Below, piece after piece: positions 32,483-46,113 of a stretch of 64,000 nt of DNA. The notes beneath the pieces were generated by a model that saw only the letters and a program-made list of their open reading frames with translations, made no database searches and had not been told where the DNA came from. Position numbers and translations under genes: made by a program. How positions within the stretch are numbered: the first letter of the stretch is position 1; each line of letters begins with the position of its first letter. Origin of the DNA: Chrysoporthe austroafricana (taxonomy: Eukaryota; Ascomycota; Sordariomycetes; Diaporthales; Cryphonectriaceae); the NCBI GenBank assembly GCA_001051155.2, contig JYIP02000001.1:5890001-5954000 (forward strand). Direction: 5' to 3'.

Positions 32483-33884
32483 ATGTCTTGCCTCCTCCGC
32501 TCCCCTCTACGGGCTCTCTCCAGGCGTCTTCACCTCCTGCCGTCCGTCTCCAGCCCGTCAAGAGCCATGGCGTACTCCGTCTCTGTTGGCAAGCCCGCCC
32601 TGGGCGCCGTCCCCGACAGCGCCGTCGGGAAGCCTCACCACATCAGGTCCAAGGACGGCAGCACCACCACCCACTTCCAGAACCCCCACCCCTCCGGCCA
32701 CAAGCCCTTCACGCAGCTGGACATCCCGCTGATCATGATCAAGTATGCCCCTCACCCGGCCGCCCTTCTTCTTCTTCTTCTTCTTCTTCCTCCTCTTCCC
32801 CTCCACCGCGCCGCTGCGTAGCGCACCTTGCTGACCGAGAGACCCCAGGGGCCACATCAACGGCAGCCTGCGCTTCCCGAGCCCCAAGCCCGGAGACGAG
32901 CTGGTGCCCGTCCGGAAGCCCGTCTTCCTCGAGACGCGCTTCGCGTCCGCGGACCTGCGCACCACCTGGCTGGGCCACGCCTGCCACTACACCGAGTTCC
33001 CCTCCGGCCTGCGCGTGCTGTTCGACCCCGTCATGGAGGATCGCTGCTCGCCCTTCACCTTCGCCGGCCCCAAGCGGTACACCCGCCGCGCCTGCGCCAT
33101 CGCCGACCTGCCCTTCCTGGACGCCGTGGTCATCTCCCACAGCCACTACGACCACCTGTCCGCCCCCACCGTCAAGGAGATCCGGCGGCTCTTCCCCCAC
33201 GCCCACTTCTTCGTCGGCCTGGGCCTGGCCAGCTGGTTCCGCGCCTCCGGCGTCACCAATGTCACCGAGATGGACTGGTGGGAGGACGCCGAATTGTCCA
33301 TCCGCCTGGACGGCGCCGGCGCCGGCAAGGAGGGCGGCGGCGAGGGCGGCCACATCACCGCCACCGTCTCGTGCCTGCCCGCCCAGCACACCTCCTCCCG
33401 CTACAGCCTCGACACCGACCGCACGCTCTGGTGCTCGTGGGCCGTGAAGTCCGCCGGCCCGCCGCCCTCGTCCGCCGCCGCAAGGTCGGTCTACTTCGGC
33501 GGCGACACCGGCTACCGGTCCGTGCCCCAGCTCCCCGAGTCCGAGGACGACTACGGCGAGAAGTACGCCCACCTGCCCTCCAACCCGGACTTCAAGAAGA
33601 TCGGCGAGCTGCGCGGGCCCTTCAACGTCGGCCTGATCCCCATCGGCGCCTACAAGCCCCGCTACCTGTTCTCGTGCATGCACTCCGACCCGCAGGACGC
33701 CGTCGAGATCTTCCGCGACACCCGCTGCCGGCGGGCCCTCGCCATCCACTGGGGCACCTGGGCCCTGACCTCCGAGCCCGTCATGGAGCCGCCTGTCAAG
33801 CTGAGGGAGGCCATGAAGAAGAGGGGGCTGGACGAGACCGGCGTGTTCGATGTCGTCGACATCGGCGAGAGCCGCACATTCTGA
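32483..33884 (+). CDS. NAPE-PLD-type metallo-beta-lactamase phospholipase
   Basis: Exons 32483-32742 and 32849-33884 (106-nt intron, donor GTATGC, acceptor CCCCAG) give 431 residues. The metallo-beta-lactamase fold has TWLGHACHY, then HSHYDH at residues 184-189 (HxHxDH, the two-zinc site), LPAQHTSSRY, YFGGDTGY (third metal ligand Asp) and LAIHWGTW near the end. These match N-acyl-phosphatidylethanolamine-hydrolysing phospholipase D, which releases N-acylethanolamine from the N-acylated lipid; the yeast relative is the mitochondrial protein Fmp30. The first 28 residues (MSCLLRSPLRALSRRLHLLP) form a basic, Ser/Leu-rich presequence, so mitochondrial targeting is likely. A second Met (MAYSVS, 32567) would give a form without it. 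The 5' leader has a CAG repeat. Confidence 0.94.
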
Positions 33885-34069
33885 GTCCCCTGTTCTGCTT
33901 CATATAATGATGTCTTCCACTCTTGTATATCAGAAGGACCGCGAGGCGTTTTGGCTGCTCATCGGAGGCGTTTTCGTGTCACTGTGAGTCCGGGCATAGA
34001 GTTAATGAGTGTCGGCGAACTTGGCTGGGATAAACGGTTTTCTTTCCCCCCCCCCCGGGCGCAGGGTGG

Positions 34070-34075
34070 AATAAA
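34070..34075 (+). terminator. AATAAA polyadenylation signal
   Basis: Canonical hexamer 186 bases after the stop of the NAPE-PLD-type gene. It follows an AT-rich shift in composition, as expected for a 3' untranslated region. Confidence 0.45.
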
Positions 34076-34228
34076 AAGCATATTCAACGGAATAGAAATG
34101 TATATCCACTCAAGTCGCAAGTTAACTAGAAAAGGGAATATAGTATAGGTGGACCCTGCGGGAAAAGCCGCATCACCAAGTTTTGCCACTCACCACCGTG
34201 GGCTGCCTCTCACAGCGCCACCAGACAG

Positions 34229-34236
34229 TATAAATA
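34229..34236 (+). promoter_or_regulatory. TATA box (TATAAATA)
   Basis: A good TATA match 118 bases upstream of the ATG at 34347, with C/T-rich sequence after it, as in many fungal core promoters. Confidence 0.55.
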
Positions 34237-34346
34237 CCGCAACAGGCCTGCCTCGTCATCTCCGTACTTTTCATAAGTTCTTCCTCCAATACCGACATTC
34301 ACGAACATTCCTTCAACTGGTCTCAAGGAGAGACAATATCATCATC

Positions 34347-34574
34347 ATGCCGATCCCAAATTCCCAGTCCCGACCCGCAGAGGCTTCAGAGGCCGCACTG
34401 CCTGCGAATCCCCGGCAGTCTCAAGACGAACCTTCTGAAGTCCGACCCACGGGCGCTGGGGTCAATACGGGCGCCGGAACAACCAGACAGAAGACGGCCG
34501 AGGAGCTCGAGGCTGACCGGCTGTACGAGGAGGCCATAGAGGAAGAGTTCGCGAAGCGGGAGGGAGGCGCGTGA
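34347..34574 (+). CDS. small acidic hydrophilic protein, 75 aa
   Basis: Single exon, 75 residues. The first 50 are Pro, Ser, Ala and Gln rich and probably disordered; the last 25 form a charged helix (KTAEELEADRLYEEAIEEEF) ending in AKREGGA. No signal peptide or membrane segment. I recall short proteins with this kind of C-terminal helix in other filamentous fungi but cannot name a function. A TATA box 118 bases upstream and a preceding AT-rich spacer support a real gene. Confidence 0.7.
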   Translation: MPIPNSQSRPAEASEAALPANPRQSQDEPSEVRPTGAGVNTGAGTTRQKTAEELEADRLYEEAIEEEFAKREGGA

Positions 34575-35556
34575 GTAGCATGAAGAGGACAGGAGGCATG
34601 AGAGGACTATTTTCGGAAAGAGATTGCGCCAAACGGCATTGTTTCAACGGAGACGAGTATAGAACAACTCAGCCCTACTATTGTCTTTTAAAGGCGATCT
34701 GGATTAATTATAACGTATATCTCTGGCGAATATTTGGTCCATGAGCAGAGGGATGCAAAATGCTTGAATAAACATTTGCGTATAATCTGACTAAGTTGCT
34801 TTGCGTTTGGCCGGAACGAAGAAAACGTCCTTAGGTTTTTTTATACCTGCTTGATCCATTCACACTTCTGCGAATACTATTTCATCAAATTTCTACTTGT
34901 CTGTTTAACTTGCTCGAGAATCCTTCCAAGCGAGGCTTCGGAGCCGCCATCTCCGTAATCTGAAGACATTGTAATCACAAATCTATCGTTTGGATAGCAT
35001 TAGGCGAGTTTAATCGATTTACACCCGAAAGCGGCCCAATGATGTATGAGCCCGTAATATAACCAAGGTGTTGATACTAACAAACTACGGGCTAGATTCC
35101 TGAGACTTTAGTCCAGTTCGGAGAGGTGGCCACGCCGGCCACTGCTCACACGTCGCACAGACAATGATCTGTGGGAGCTCCTTATCTTGGCAACCGCTAT
35201 TAACTCGAGATGTTCCGTATGACCGTGGGACAATAATATATGTGCTGCGTAGCCGACTCGACGGGATCGAGCCGTGAGCGCACACGCCATCCTCGGCTGC
35301 TCGAGGTCCGGCCATCCACAGGGCTCAGGAGTGTACTGGTACTCAATCTTACTGCTTGGCATAAGGCTTCTCATCAGACGCAGAATGATTCCTATGCAGT
35401 CGATGCGTTTAGAGCCCATGCAGCCCGTTCCCGAGCCGCTGAACATTAATTAATGCTTCGGAAGCTCGTAACCCGCTTCAAGCTCGTCTCGTCTGTGGAC
35501 TGATGATCAGCAACAAGCCGTCTCCGGACACTCGGGCCAAGACCTGTAATAAGAAC
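34575..35556. other. intergenic, AT-richer
   Basis: About 1 kb between the 75-residue protein gene and the 3' end of the sulfatase gene. Several T- and A-rich stretches, but no gene, repeat or clear element. Confidence 0.5.
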
Positions 35557-37975
<2,419 letters not shown>

Positions 37976-40182
37976 TCAGCACGCCCGACGAGAGGCGAAG
38001 ACAGGCAGCCCGTTCTTCGGGCAAAGTGTAAAGGCTGGATCCAACTCCATTTCGAATCCATCCGGCAAAGAGAGATCGAATTGCCGGAACAATGTGGCGA
38101 GCGTAAGGGAGATTTCGAACATCGCGAGGCCCTGGCCTGAAAGTTCCATTGCCCACAGGTCAGCACTCTGACTAACGATCTACTCAAGTAGTCTTGAGCC
38201 ACAGTAAATGACAAAATTATCAGCAACGTACCGAGACAGATCCGTGGTCCATAGGAGAAGGGAAAGTACGAGCCCGGGGGCGGACGGAAGTCCGGCTCGA
38301 GCCAACGGGATGGGTCGAAGACGTCGGCCGTTGGACCCCAGATCTTGGGATCGCGGTGAACTGCTCATTGTATTAGCTATCACGTTCCCTTTGCAGCCAT
38401 CCGATTCCCTTCTCTTTGGCCCTGAAAGTTGGCCCGAAAACCGTGGGTCAGGGAGCGGTATGCAGCGCTGAGATAGGCATATGTGATCTCACCTTGAGGG
38501 TTCCATAGAACGAGGGTGGTCTTCCTAGGCAGCGTGACACCGCAAACCTCGGTGTCCCTCGCACACGTCCTAAAAGTACCAAAGCCGGGGCCGTTATAAC
38601 GCAGTGTTTCCTTGATGACGGCGTTGAGGTATGGGAGCTTCGAGACGTGGTCTGCCGAAGGGATCTGATCGACCGAGGGCAAAGCTTCGAGCAGCTCCTT
38701 TACGAGCGTTGCATGGATGAGGGGATTTCTCAGCTGTTTAACTCGTCAGGCAATTTTCCCGCGCGGGCTTTACAGCCAAGCCCATGATTTACTATTCTGT
38801 GCTCATGGCTCGTGTACTTACAACCTCGTAGACTGCAAAGCTGAGGGTATGCGCCGTTGGATCACCGCCTGCCACGAGAAAGGTGACTATAGTACTCAGG
38901 CACAGAGGTCAGCCTCGGAGACACGGTAATAGAAAATCTTCTTCTAGATCTGGTTTCGCCTCACCGTAATTGTCAACAAGGTCTCTGGTGCTGAATGTGT
39001 AATTGCCGTTTGGTTCCTTCTGTCTGTTAGGTCACATCTCCGGTCAGCGTTCAAGCACACAGCCTTATCGAAACTAGGCTTCGGCCCTTACCGAACTAGG
39101 ATTTCGAAGATGCGCCGAGGAGGCTTCTCTTTAGTCTTATTGGCCATATCCATTCTTCGAGCGTCCAGGACGGTGTTCTCTGCCATTGACCTAAGCTCTT
39201 TGATCGCTTTGTGCATATCTCGGGTGCTCTGGAGGATGGGGATCTTGGATCGGAGAGGGAAGAGGCCACACTTCATGAGCTCGGGTAGTATGGTCTTAAA
39301 AAGCTGTAAGATGCGGCACTCGGGACCGGTGGCTAGGGCACCTAGCTCGCTGCCGAAGGCGATCTCACCGACAAAGTCCAGCGTGAGGAGAACGTGGAGC
39401 ATAGACAAGTCGATGGGTTTTTGAAGAGTTGTTGCGGTCGTTATTTGTTGGATGTATTCCTACGGCGAAGTTAGTGGCTCGCAATTTTCCTGTGAGCTCT
39501 CCTGAAACCTGTCATCTCCACGGTGAAGGATAGTGCTTCTATCTATTCAAGATGGTATCATACTGACAGTGATGTACTTCTCCAGTGTAGGGTATTGCAT
39601 TCGGATGACCTGCGGACCAAATGCCGGTGACAGGCTCTTTCTCTGGCGCAACCATTTGGTATGGGCCTTGGGCATGAAGAGAGCGTCGCCACTGAGAGAC
39701 CTGAAGCCTTCGTACTGAGAGCTGGCCTTCTCCCAGTTCTCCGACGCGATGGCATGGATCATAGCTGGGTCTCCTACGTATACAACCCTGGAGAATATGC
39801 TGTTCCACTGTGATAGAGATCAGTCAGCCGGGCCCCGAACGACTTAGACGTTGTCAATGAGCCATCCCAAGCCAGGAACTTACGGTCTGAAAGATTGGCC
39901 CATATTTGCGGTGCCAGCTTCTCCACTAGGCATTGTGTGAGCATGACTACTTTCTTGTATTCCCATGGAATGTCTGACCTTCTCGTGGATGTCTGGCATC
40001 ATAGTCTGATCCAGGTTTCCGGTCCAGACATTCTTGACAGCTGGACCCGGGAATTGCAGGCGAGCAGCCCAGTATTGATTGATCAACCATACAGTAAGAA
40101 CCACGATATAGGCTCCCAAGATGAGAACGATCTCATGGGGTTTGAGTACCGCTTTGACGGTTTCAAGGTGTGAAGAACTCAT
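37976..40182 (-). CDS. cytochrome P450 monooxygenase
   Basis: Nine exons: 40182-39979, 39925-39884, 39807-39568, 39459-39092, 39023-38965, 38886-38822, 38733-38493, 38360-38232 and 38136-37976, giving 502 residues. One N-terminal membrane helix (about 18-38) anchors it in the ER; a proline-containing hinge (LQFPGPAVKN) follows. WHRKYGPIF is the conserved early block. The I helix has AGGDPT at 310-315, the K helix ETLR near 368-371, the WNPQVHRDPKIWG region follows, and the haem loop FSYGPRICLG places the Cys ligand at 448. All nine joins are in frame. Substrate unknown; the family could be catabolic or biosynthetic. It is divergent from an MFS transporter gene 992 bases away, which suggests a shared substrate. 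Exon 2 is only 42 bases. Confidence 0.94.
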
Positions 40183-41174
40183 GCTGTATGCAGTTCAGAG
40201 AACAGAGCTTGATGAGGTGGAGGGCCACTTTCCGGTACTGGAGAGATGGCCGTCCTGAGGCATGACTTTCATATATCTTCTTCCCGGCCATCCTGTGAAA
40301 CCAATATTGCGGTTAGGATCCTTCGAGATGTCCATCATTTTCGAGGAGAAATTAACCAGGCTGGTGCAGTCACACGACCCGAATACACCGATGTTGTCCC
40401 TGATACTTGATCCCGACGGCAATTCGGGTGACGGCAGTAGTATCATATTCCGCGATGTAGCTAACGATTCACGTTCGACAGTGTGGAAATACAAATATCA
40501 CCGCCCAAAGGGAAGAAAAAGGAAAAATCAAAGAAATGAGGGGAGCTGCCGAAGGCGATGTCGTTACATCCAAGCCAGCATTGTCTCACCATTTCATTTT
40601 GGGCGTCGCCGAGGCGCTCTAATACATACTTGCGGAGTATTCCCGGCTCATTGAGTATTTTTTCGTAGTTCCGAGTATAGGTACATATTTCTCGAGACTT
40701 TAGTTCCGCCATTGTCGTCTGCATTATGTGAGTAAGTACTGCAAGTAGGTATACACTTCCTCGAGTATCAATAGCCAATTTCGAAACCCGAAATGCTGCT
40801 TCCCCTGGTCCACTTATAGCTGTGGGTCTGGTGCATAGACTTGTGCGTGTTGAGCGTAGGACTACCTCACGGAACACTGCTCAAGTATTTCAACGTCGAT
40901 CCTCGGTTGATACCATGTGATACCTCAGAGTGACCAGACTAGGATCTCACGTCTTCATATGGCTTTGTTGGCGTTCAATCCGGCCCCTCTTCGTACGAGG
41001 GAAAGACCTGTAGCACCGGAGCCCACGTTAAAAAAAAAAATTTTGAGCTCATATTCCCTTGGAGCTCTCACATCATCTTTGGTGAAGCTGATATCCGCGC
41101 AAGTGATCGCCTCAAGTCTTTTTTCCTTTTACCCAGCCCATCATTCCAGCTGCAATATCACAATATCGAACGCA
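40183..41174. promoter_or_regulatory. P450-MFS bidirectional promoter region
   Basis: 992 bases between divergent start codons, AT-richer than the genes. Both genes must take their promoters from it. I could not see a symmetrical Zn2Cys6-type CGG pair. No further gene is supported. Confidence 0.5.
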
Positions 41175-43107
41175 ATGGAGGCCAGTCCTGAGGAACGCTA
41201 CTCTCTTTTGCATAGCCGACCCAGCAAGAAGCCTTGGGCACTCGACTTGAGAGCATCCAGAGGCTTCATACAGCTTACCGTCGTCGTCTCAATCTTCACT
41301 GTAAGTTAAGCTCGTACACCCCTCGACTTTCTCTAGGCGGAGATGCTAACACCAATGGACGTAGGATGATGTTCTGTATGGAATCGTGAGTGATATGCTT
41401 CCCTTCTCCTTATAGTTTGCCTCTAGTCAATTCACACAGCATGCAGATTGTCCCCGTGCTGCCGAATACGATAGGCGAGCAGTTCGATCTCTCTCACGAT
41501 GAAGGTACGAGCTACAACGATCCCGAGTCTCTGTACTGTCTGCTGACGAGAAAGTTCAGTTCAGGCGTGGATCTCCATATTCCTTGCCGTCTTCGGAGCT
41601 ACTGGGCTGGTTACTGCACGTAAGTGTATATCGATCTCCTCTTTACGGCTACAGACCCACCATGGCTAACTTCAACGGCCCAAAGTCGTAGCAGGCTACA
41701 TCACTGACCGCACCGGTTCTCGATCCTCCGTCTTTACATCTGGGTTGGTTGGAATCACCGCCGCCACCTTACTCCTCTACATTGGCTCCTCACTCGCCAT
41801 GCTTACCATCGCCCGAGCCCTCCAAGGTATGGCCACGGCCATTGTCCACACAGTCGGTATCGCCCTCGTGGTCGACAAGTCTCCTCCCGAGCAGCTCGGC
41901 AGAACGCTTGGGATCGTCGGAGCTGGAATGACGGCGGCTGTAATCGTTGGACCCTTCTTGGGAGGTGCCATTTATCGATTCGCCGGCTACCAGGCCGTGT
42001 TCTATGTGTCTTTCGCACTCCTCATCGTTGACCTCGTGCTGCGGTTTATGATGATCGAAAACCCGCCAACAATTGGAGAGGACGAGTCACATACAAGGAC
42101 TGAAAGCATTGCACGTTCCATAGGCGAAGCCAACGGTGGCTACGGGACGATCCGGCCAGATCTATCCGATGGACATAATGGAAATCCGAGAGGGGAGTTT
42201 CCAGTCAATGACCGACTCTCATCACACCAGCAGCTCATGAAGCCAGCAATTTCCGAGAGCAGAGGTGCTAGATGGTACATACCATCTGGTGTCTATCTGC
42301 TGGGTTCGCCACGCGTTCTAACTTGCCTATTCCTGGCCGTATTGAACGCCGGAATGCTCACTTGTTTCGATAGTGTAAGACAACTCTTGACGTCAGCTCT
42401 TGACATCACCAGCCCCCCATTCAGAACAATATCTTGTGTTTTCTAAGCTAATTTACACGACTTCAGACTCTGCCGATATTCACCCGCGATTTGTTTGGCT
42501 GGGACGCACTCTTGCAGGGTCTCATTTTCCTCACGATTGCGATCCCGAGCCTCTTTGCTCCCTTGACCGGTGATTGAGACCCATTCACATTTACTGAATA
42601 CACAAGTTCTGACGTGCATTTCTTCAAATAGGCCATCTTACTGACAAGGTGGGCGTTCGTGCCCCGATCCTCACCGGCTTCATCCTCGCCACGGCAACAT
42701 TCATTCTCCTCAGCTTTATAGATGGGCATCCCGACACCCTGCACCAGGGCCTCCTCGTCGCCTTCTTGGTTCTCGTCGGCATCGGACTGACGCTCATCCA
42801 TCCAGCCACCATGGCCGAGATCAACCACGCCGTCCGAGAGGTAGTCGACGCCCATCCGGAGAGATTCGGTAAGGGGGCCACCGGACAAGCCAATGCCCTG
42901 CGGAACTGCGCCTTCTCCGCGGGGATTACGTTTGGCCCCCTCCTGGCTGGTTTCATCAAGGAGGGCTTTGGATGGGCTGTCATGACCCGGACGTTTGCCG
43001 TGGCTGGCGCCGTGGCGTGCGTTAGCACAGTTCTGTGGGCTGGTGGGTGGATACTTGAGAGCAAGGAAGAGGAGGGTGAGGGATGGAGCGAAGATGAGGA
43101 AAGGTAA
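41175..43107 (+). CDS. MFS transporter, 12-TM drug:H+ antiporter type
   Basis: Seven exons: 41175-41300, 41365-41385, 41447-41504, 41560-41619, 41686-42374, 42467-42569 and 42632-43107, giving 510 residues. Exon 2 has 21 bases (DDVLYGI). The order fits the family: a cytosolic N-tail, TM1 with IVPVLPNTIGEQF, then AGYITDRTGSR as motif A between TM2 and TM3, LTIARALQGMATA (motif B) and GPFLGGAIYRFAGYQAVF (motif C of antiporters), a long central loop after MMIENPPT, then TM7-12 ending in an acidic tail (EEEGEGWSEDEE). It probably exports or imports a small organic compound at the plasma membrane. The fifth exon may start at 41686 (AAAG acceptor, best alignment) or 41692 (GTAG, two residues shorter). 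It is divergent from the P450. Confidence 0.92.
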
Positions 43108-45160
43108 GATTGATTTTTTTCTTTCTCTATCTTGAAACATAATAACTCTTATGGGATGATCCTAGCCCTTTACTGAGTCGGCTGACCTGACACTGAAGGC
43201 AGGGAATCCGTGCGACAGCACAGCCGTGGGAGGACTGGACCCTGACCAGTGATCAGAATCAAGCCTTCATCCAGGCAGCTAGCCCATATTCGCACCCCAC
43301 GTGCTGGAACTATCTACCTGACCATTAGACATGTTTCTTGTTCACAACTACAGAGCTTACGAGATTGGACAAAACATCCTGGTCGTCATTAGGCTGAATC
43401 ATCTCATCAGATCCGGGGGTGAGGATGAAGAGGGACTATATTGTGCAGAGCCATTGTATTGAGGGAATAGATTGTTTAATAGAGATAGTGAGTTGGATGA
43501 ATGGTAATAGCAAAAGTACTGTCTCAGGCAATATACTATCTATCTTGGCTCAGACGAACCTGATCCATTGCCGTGCTTGTTAGAGATTACTCTGTGGATC
43601 GTACTGAATTCGAGATGTAATCCACTGTTTCTGTATGTGTAGTATCTCCTAGATGGTCGTCCGGTTTTTGAGACCCATTATTGTTTTTTTTTCTCTTTCT
43701 TCCTTGACCTGGTCTGAGGGCATGGCCAAGCCCCCCATGCATATCACCCGTGCACCGAATTTGCCCGCCGCCCTCGGGACCGGTAGACCATTTCTCCTCC
43801 TCTGTTTCTTTTGTCTCCTTTCTTCTTCTTCTGAGAAAGAGAGAAAGAGGGGGATGAGACAACTAAGGTCGTAGCTTTCTAGGACGGGGCACCAGGGCCA
43901 ATCAAGAGCTCCCCTCCACCCGCGATCGACCAAGGCGGCACATTGCGTCCGCGAGCATTGGAACCCATAGCGAAGGCCGTGTCTCGATGCGACCCCTCAC
44001 GTGGCGCCAGAGAGAGCCCAAGACAGGCATGGTTGGGCGAGGCCCTAGATCTTGTCGTAGGACCGACATCTTGCTTACGGCTGTTGACCGGCCTGTATGT
44101 CTCGCTAGCGGTCGTATGGTCCTCCCAATCTCAGACAGCGCAGTGGAACCATCTGCAACTACTATACGGTGGCGCGAGCAATACGTAATAAATGGCCGGC
44201 GGCTGGGGGTGGCACCCCAGACATCTTCAATTGAGTTTTTTTCTTTCTTCTTCTTTCTCCGTGTCTCGGATCGGACCGCCTGTCCAAGTCTCTTTGGCTC
44301 TATTGTGCACTCGATGACCAGGGCTTGTCCTAAAGCAGCTCGCGAGGACCAAGTGGAGTACCTGGGCCGCGACGAGCACCTATAATACACGATATACACA
44401 TGCGCAAGGCTCATACGGAGTTACACCGCAGTGTGTTCGCCATATTGCGTATGCCGTGCTGTCGCCCGCAGTGTCCTCAGCGCCTCCCCAGGACCCATCA
44501 TACCCTTGGAGGCATAGCCTCGACAGACGCAGGTAGGCATCATGCACGGCCGGCGCGGTTTTGTGAGCCTCTGAGACAGCATCTGTGAGACCACTGACGC
44601 AGAGCACAGCATGAGCTCCCCAAGACCATTCCCAAATTTCTGGGAAACGCGTGTGACGAGACCCTCCATGTGTTCACCGAGTGTGGGGCCGTGTCTGGAT
44701 TGGATACATGGATATCGTATGTACTATTGCCCACGCAGATACCCTTTTGTCCGGAATAACACATGTGGATGCCCGTCCGGCAATTGAAACCCCCTCTCAT
44801 CAGCAATATTACGGCCCTGTCTCGGGTAAGGCCCTCGATGCCAGCTGTCACCGGTGACGATCTGTCCCCCGTGAGTTTCAAGCTCTGGGGTCGGGGCAAT
44901 AGGGGTCTCGGGCTCGTTGAACACAAGCGCCACGACGGCTAGAAAGGAAACTATTCAGGGCCTCAGTGCGCGTCCAGGAGCGTCGGAAGGATTCAGGGTC
45001 TCGGGGGCGTGGCTGGCAGCCAACTACTTAAGAAGTAGAAACGTGAACGACATGTCATCTTCAGCCTCGCCCATCTCACGAGCTCCATCCGCCGCGTAAG
45101 CTCGCCAGCTAGCATTCGGGAGAACAGTGATCACCCACCTCTGTCACGACCACGACCACG
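43108..45160. other. intergenic, nothing recognised
   Basis: About 2 kb. Open frames on both strands (for example 43902-44414 on minus) have no motif or splice logic. A T/C-rich tract lies at about 43790-43830 and another at 44236-44262. It ends with the promoter of the nucleotidase gene, which shows no clear TATA. Confidence 0.5.
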
Positions 45161-46113
45161 ATGTCTGCCCTGAGGCCCCAGGCGCCCGTCACAAATGGCG
45201 TCTCGCACCGCAAACAAGTCCTCTTCTTGTGGGTAGGACCCGTTCTCGCTGGTCATAAGAACACCAGGCTCGCGATCCAATCTGACATTGCTTAGTGACA
45301 TCGACAACTGCCTCTATCCCAAGAGTATGCACAGGCCTCGCTCTCCCCTGGACACCCCCGGGGAGGATACCTGTCTTGGATGAAGGAGCTGACAGGACCC
45401 GCAGGCGCGAGGGTGCACGACCTGATGGCGGACCTGATCAACGGCTACTTCGAGAAGCACCTGAACCTGCCGCGGGAGGAGGCGGTGCGGCTCCACAGTG
45501 AGTACTATCGAAACTACGGGCTCGCGATCGCCGGCCTCATCCGGCACCACGAGATCGACCCACTGGACTTCAACGCCAAGGTCGATGACGCGCTGCCCCT
45601 GGACGGCCTGATCCGGCCGCGGCCCGGGCTGAAGAAGATGCTCGGGGACATCGACAGAAGCAAGGTCAAGCTGTGGCTCTTCACCAACGCCTACGTGACC
45701 CACGCGCGGCGGGTCGTGCGCCTGCTGGGGGTGGAGGAGTACTTCGACGGCGTCACGTACTGCGACTACGCCTCGGAGCCGTTTGTGTGCAAGCCGGACC
45801 GGGACATGTACGCCAAGGCGATGAGGGAGGCTGGCGTCGAGCGGGGCAAGGATTGCTTTTTCGTGGGTGAGTACCCTGCCTGCCAGCCCTGGCCCTGCCT
45901 GTCTGTGACGTGCTCGTCGGGGAGGCGCTGACGCGGTGATGACAAGACGACTCCTACAGCAACTGCAAGGCGGCACGGGAGATCGGGTGGACGGCGGCGC
46001 ACCTTGTGGAGGACGGCGCGGGAGCGCCCAGGATGGCGGCGACGCCCAAGCACCAGATCAGGCACATCGAGGAGGTCCGGAGCGCCTTTCCGCAGTTCTT
46101 CAGGGCGGGCTAG
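45161..46113 (+). CDS. pyrimidine 5'-nucleotidase, HAD family (Sdt1/Phm8-like)
   Basis: Four exons: 45161-45228, 45296-45324, 45405-45866 and 45947-46113, giving 241 residues. It dephosphorylates nucleoside monophosphates in the cytosol; the yeast relatives are Sdt1 and Phm8. The first two exons join to give VLFFDIDNCLYPKS, HAD motif I with Asp24 as nucleophile and Asp26 as acid/base. LWLFTNAYVTHAR is motif II, KPDRDMYAKAM holds the motif III Lys, and the last splice restores FFVDDSYSNCKAAREIGW, motif IV with the acidic metal pair. The cap domain is the helical stretch at about 38-110. Exon 2 is 29 bases long, and the third intron ends in AAG rather than CAG or TAG, forced by the DDSYSNC motif. 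Confidence 0.94.

Larger units (their letters stand above)
33885..34346. other. intergenic, terminator and promoter signals
   Basis: Spacer between two plus-strand genes. It contains the candidate polyadenylation signal and TATA box listed separately. No further gene. Confidence 0.5.

Noticed and set aside
32739..33749. 336-codon minus-strand open frame
   Set aside because: Antisense of the NAPE-PLD-type gene, whose HxHxDH motif decides the coding strand.
43902..44414. 170-codon minus-strand open frame
   Set aside because: No recognisable motif, no splice partners, and a Lys-rich run produced by a simple T/C tract.
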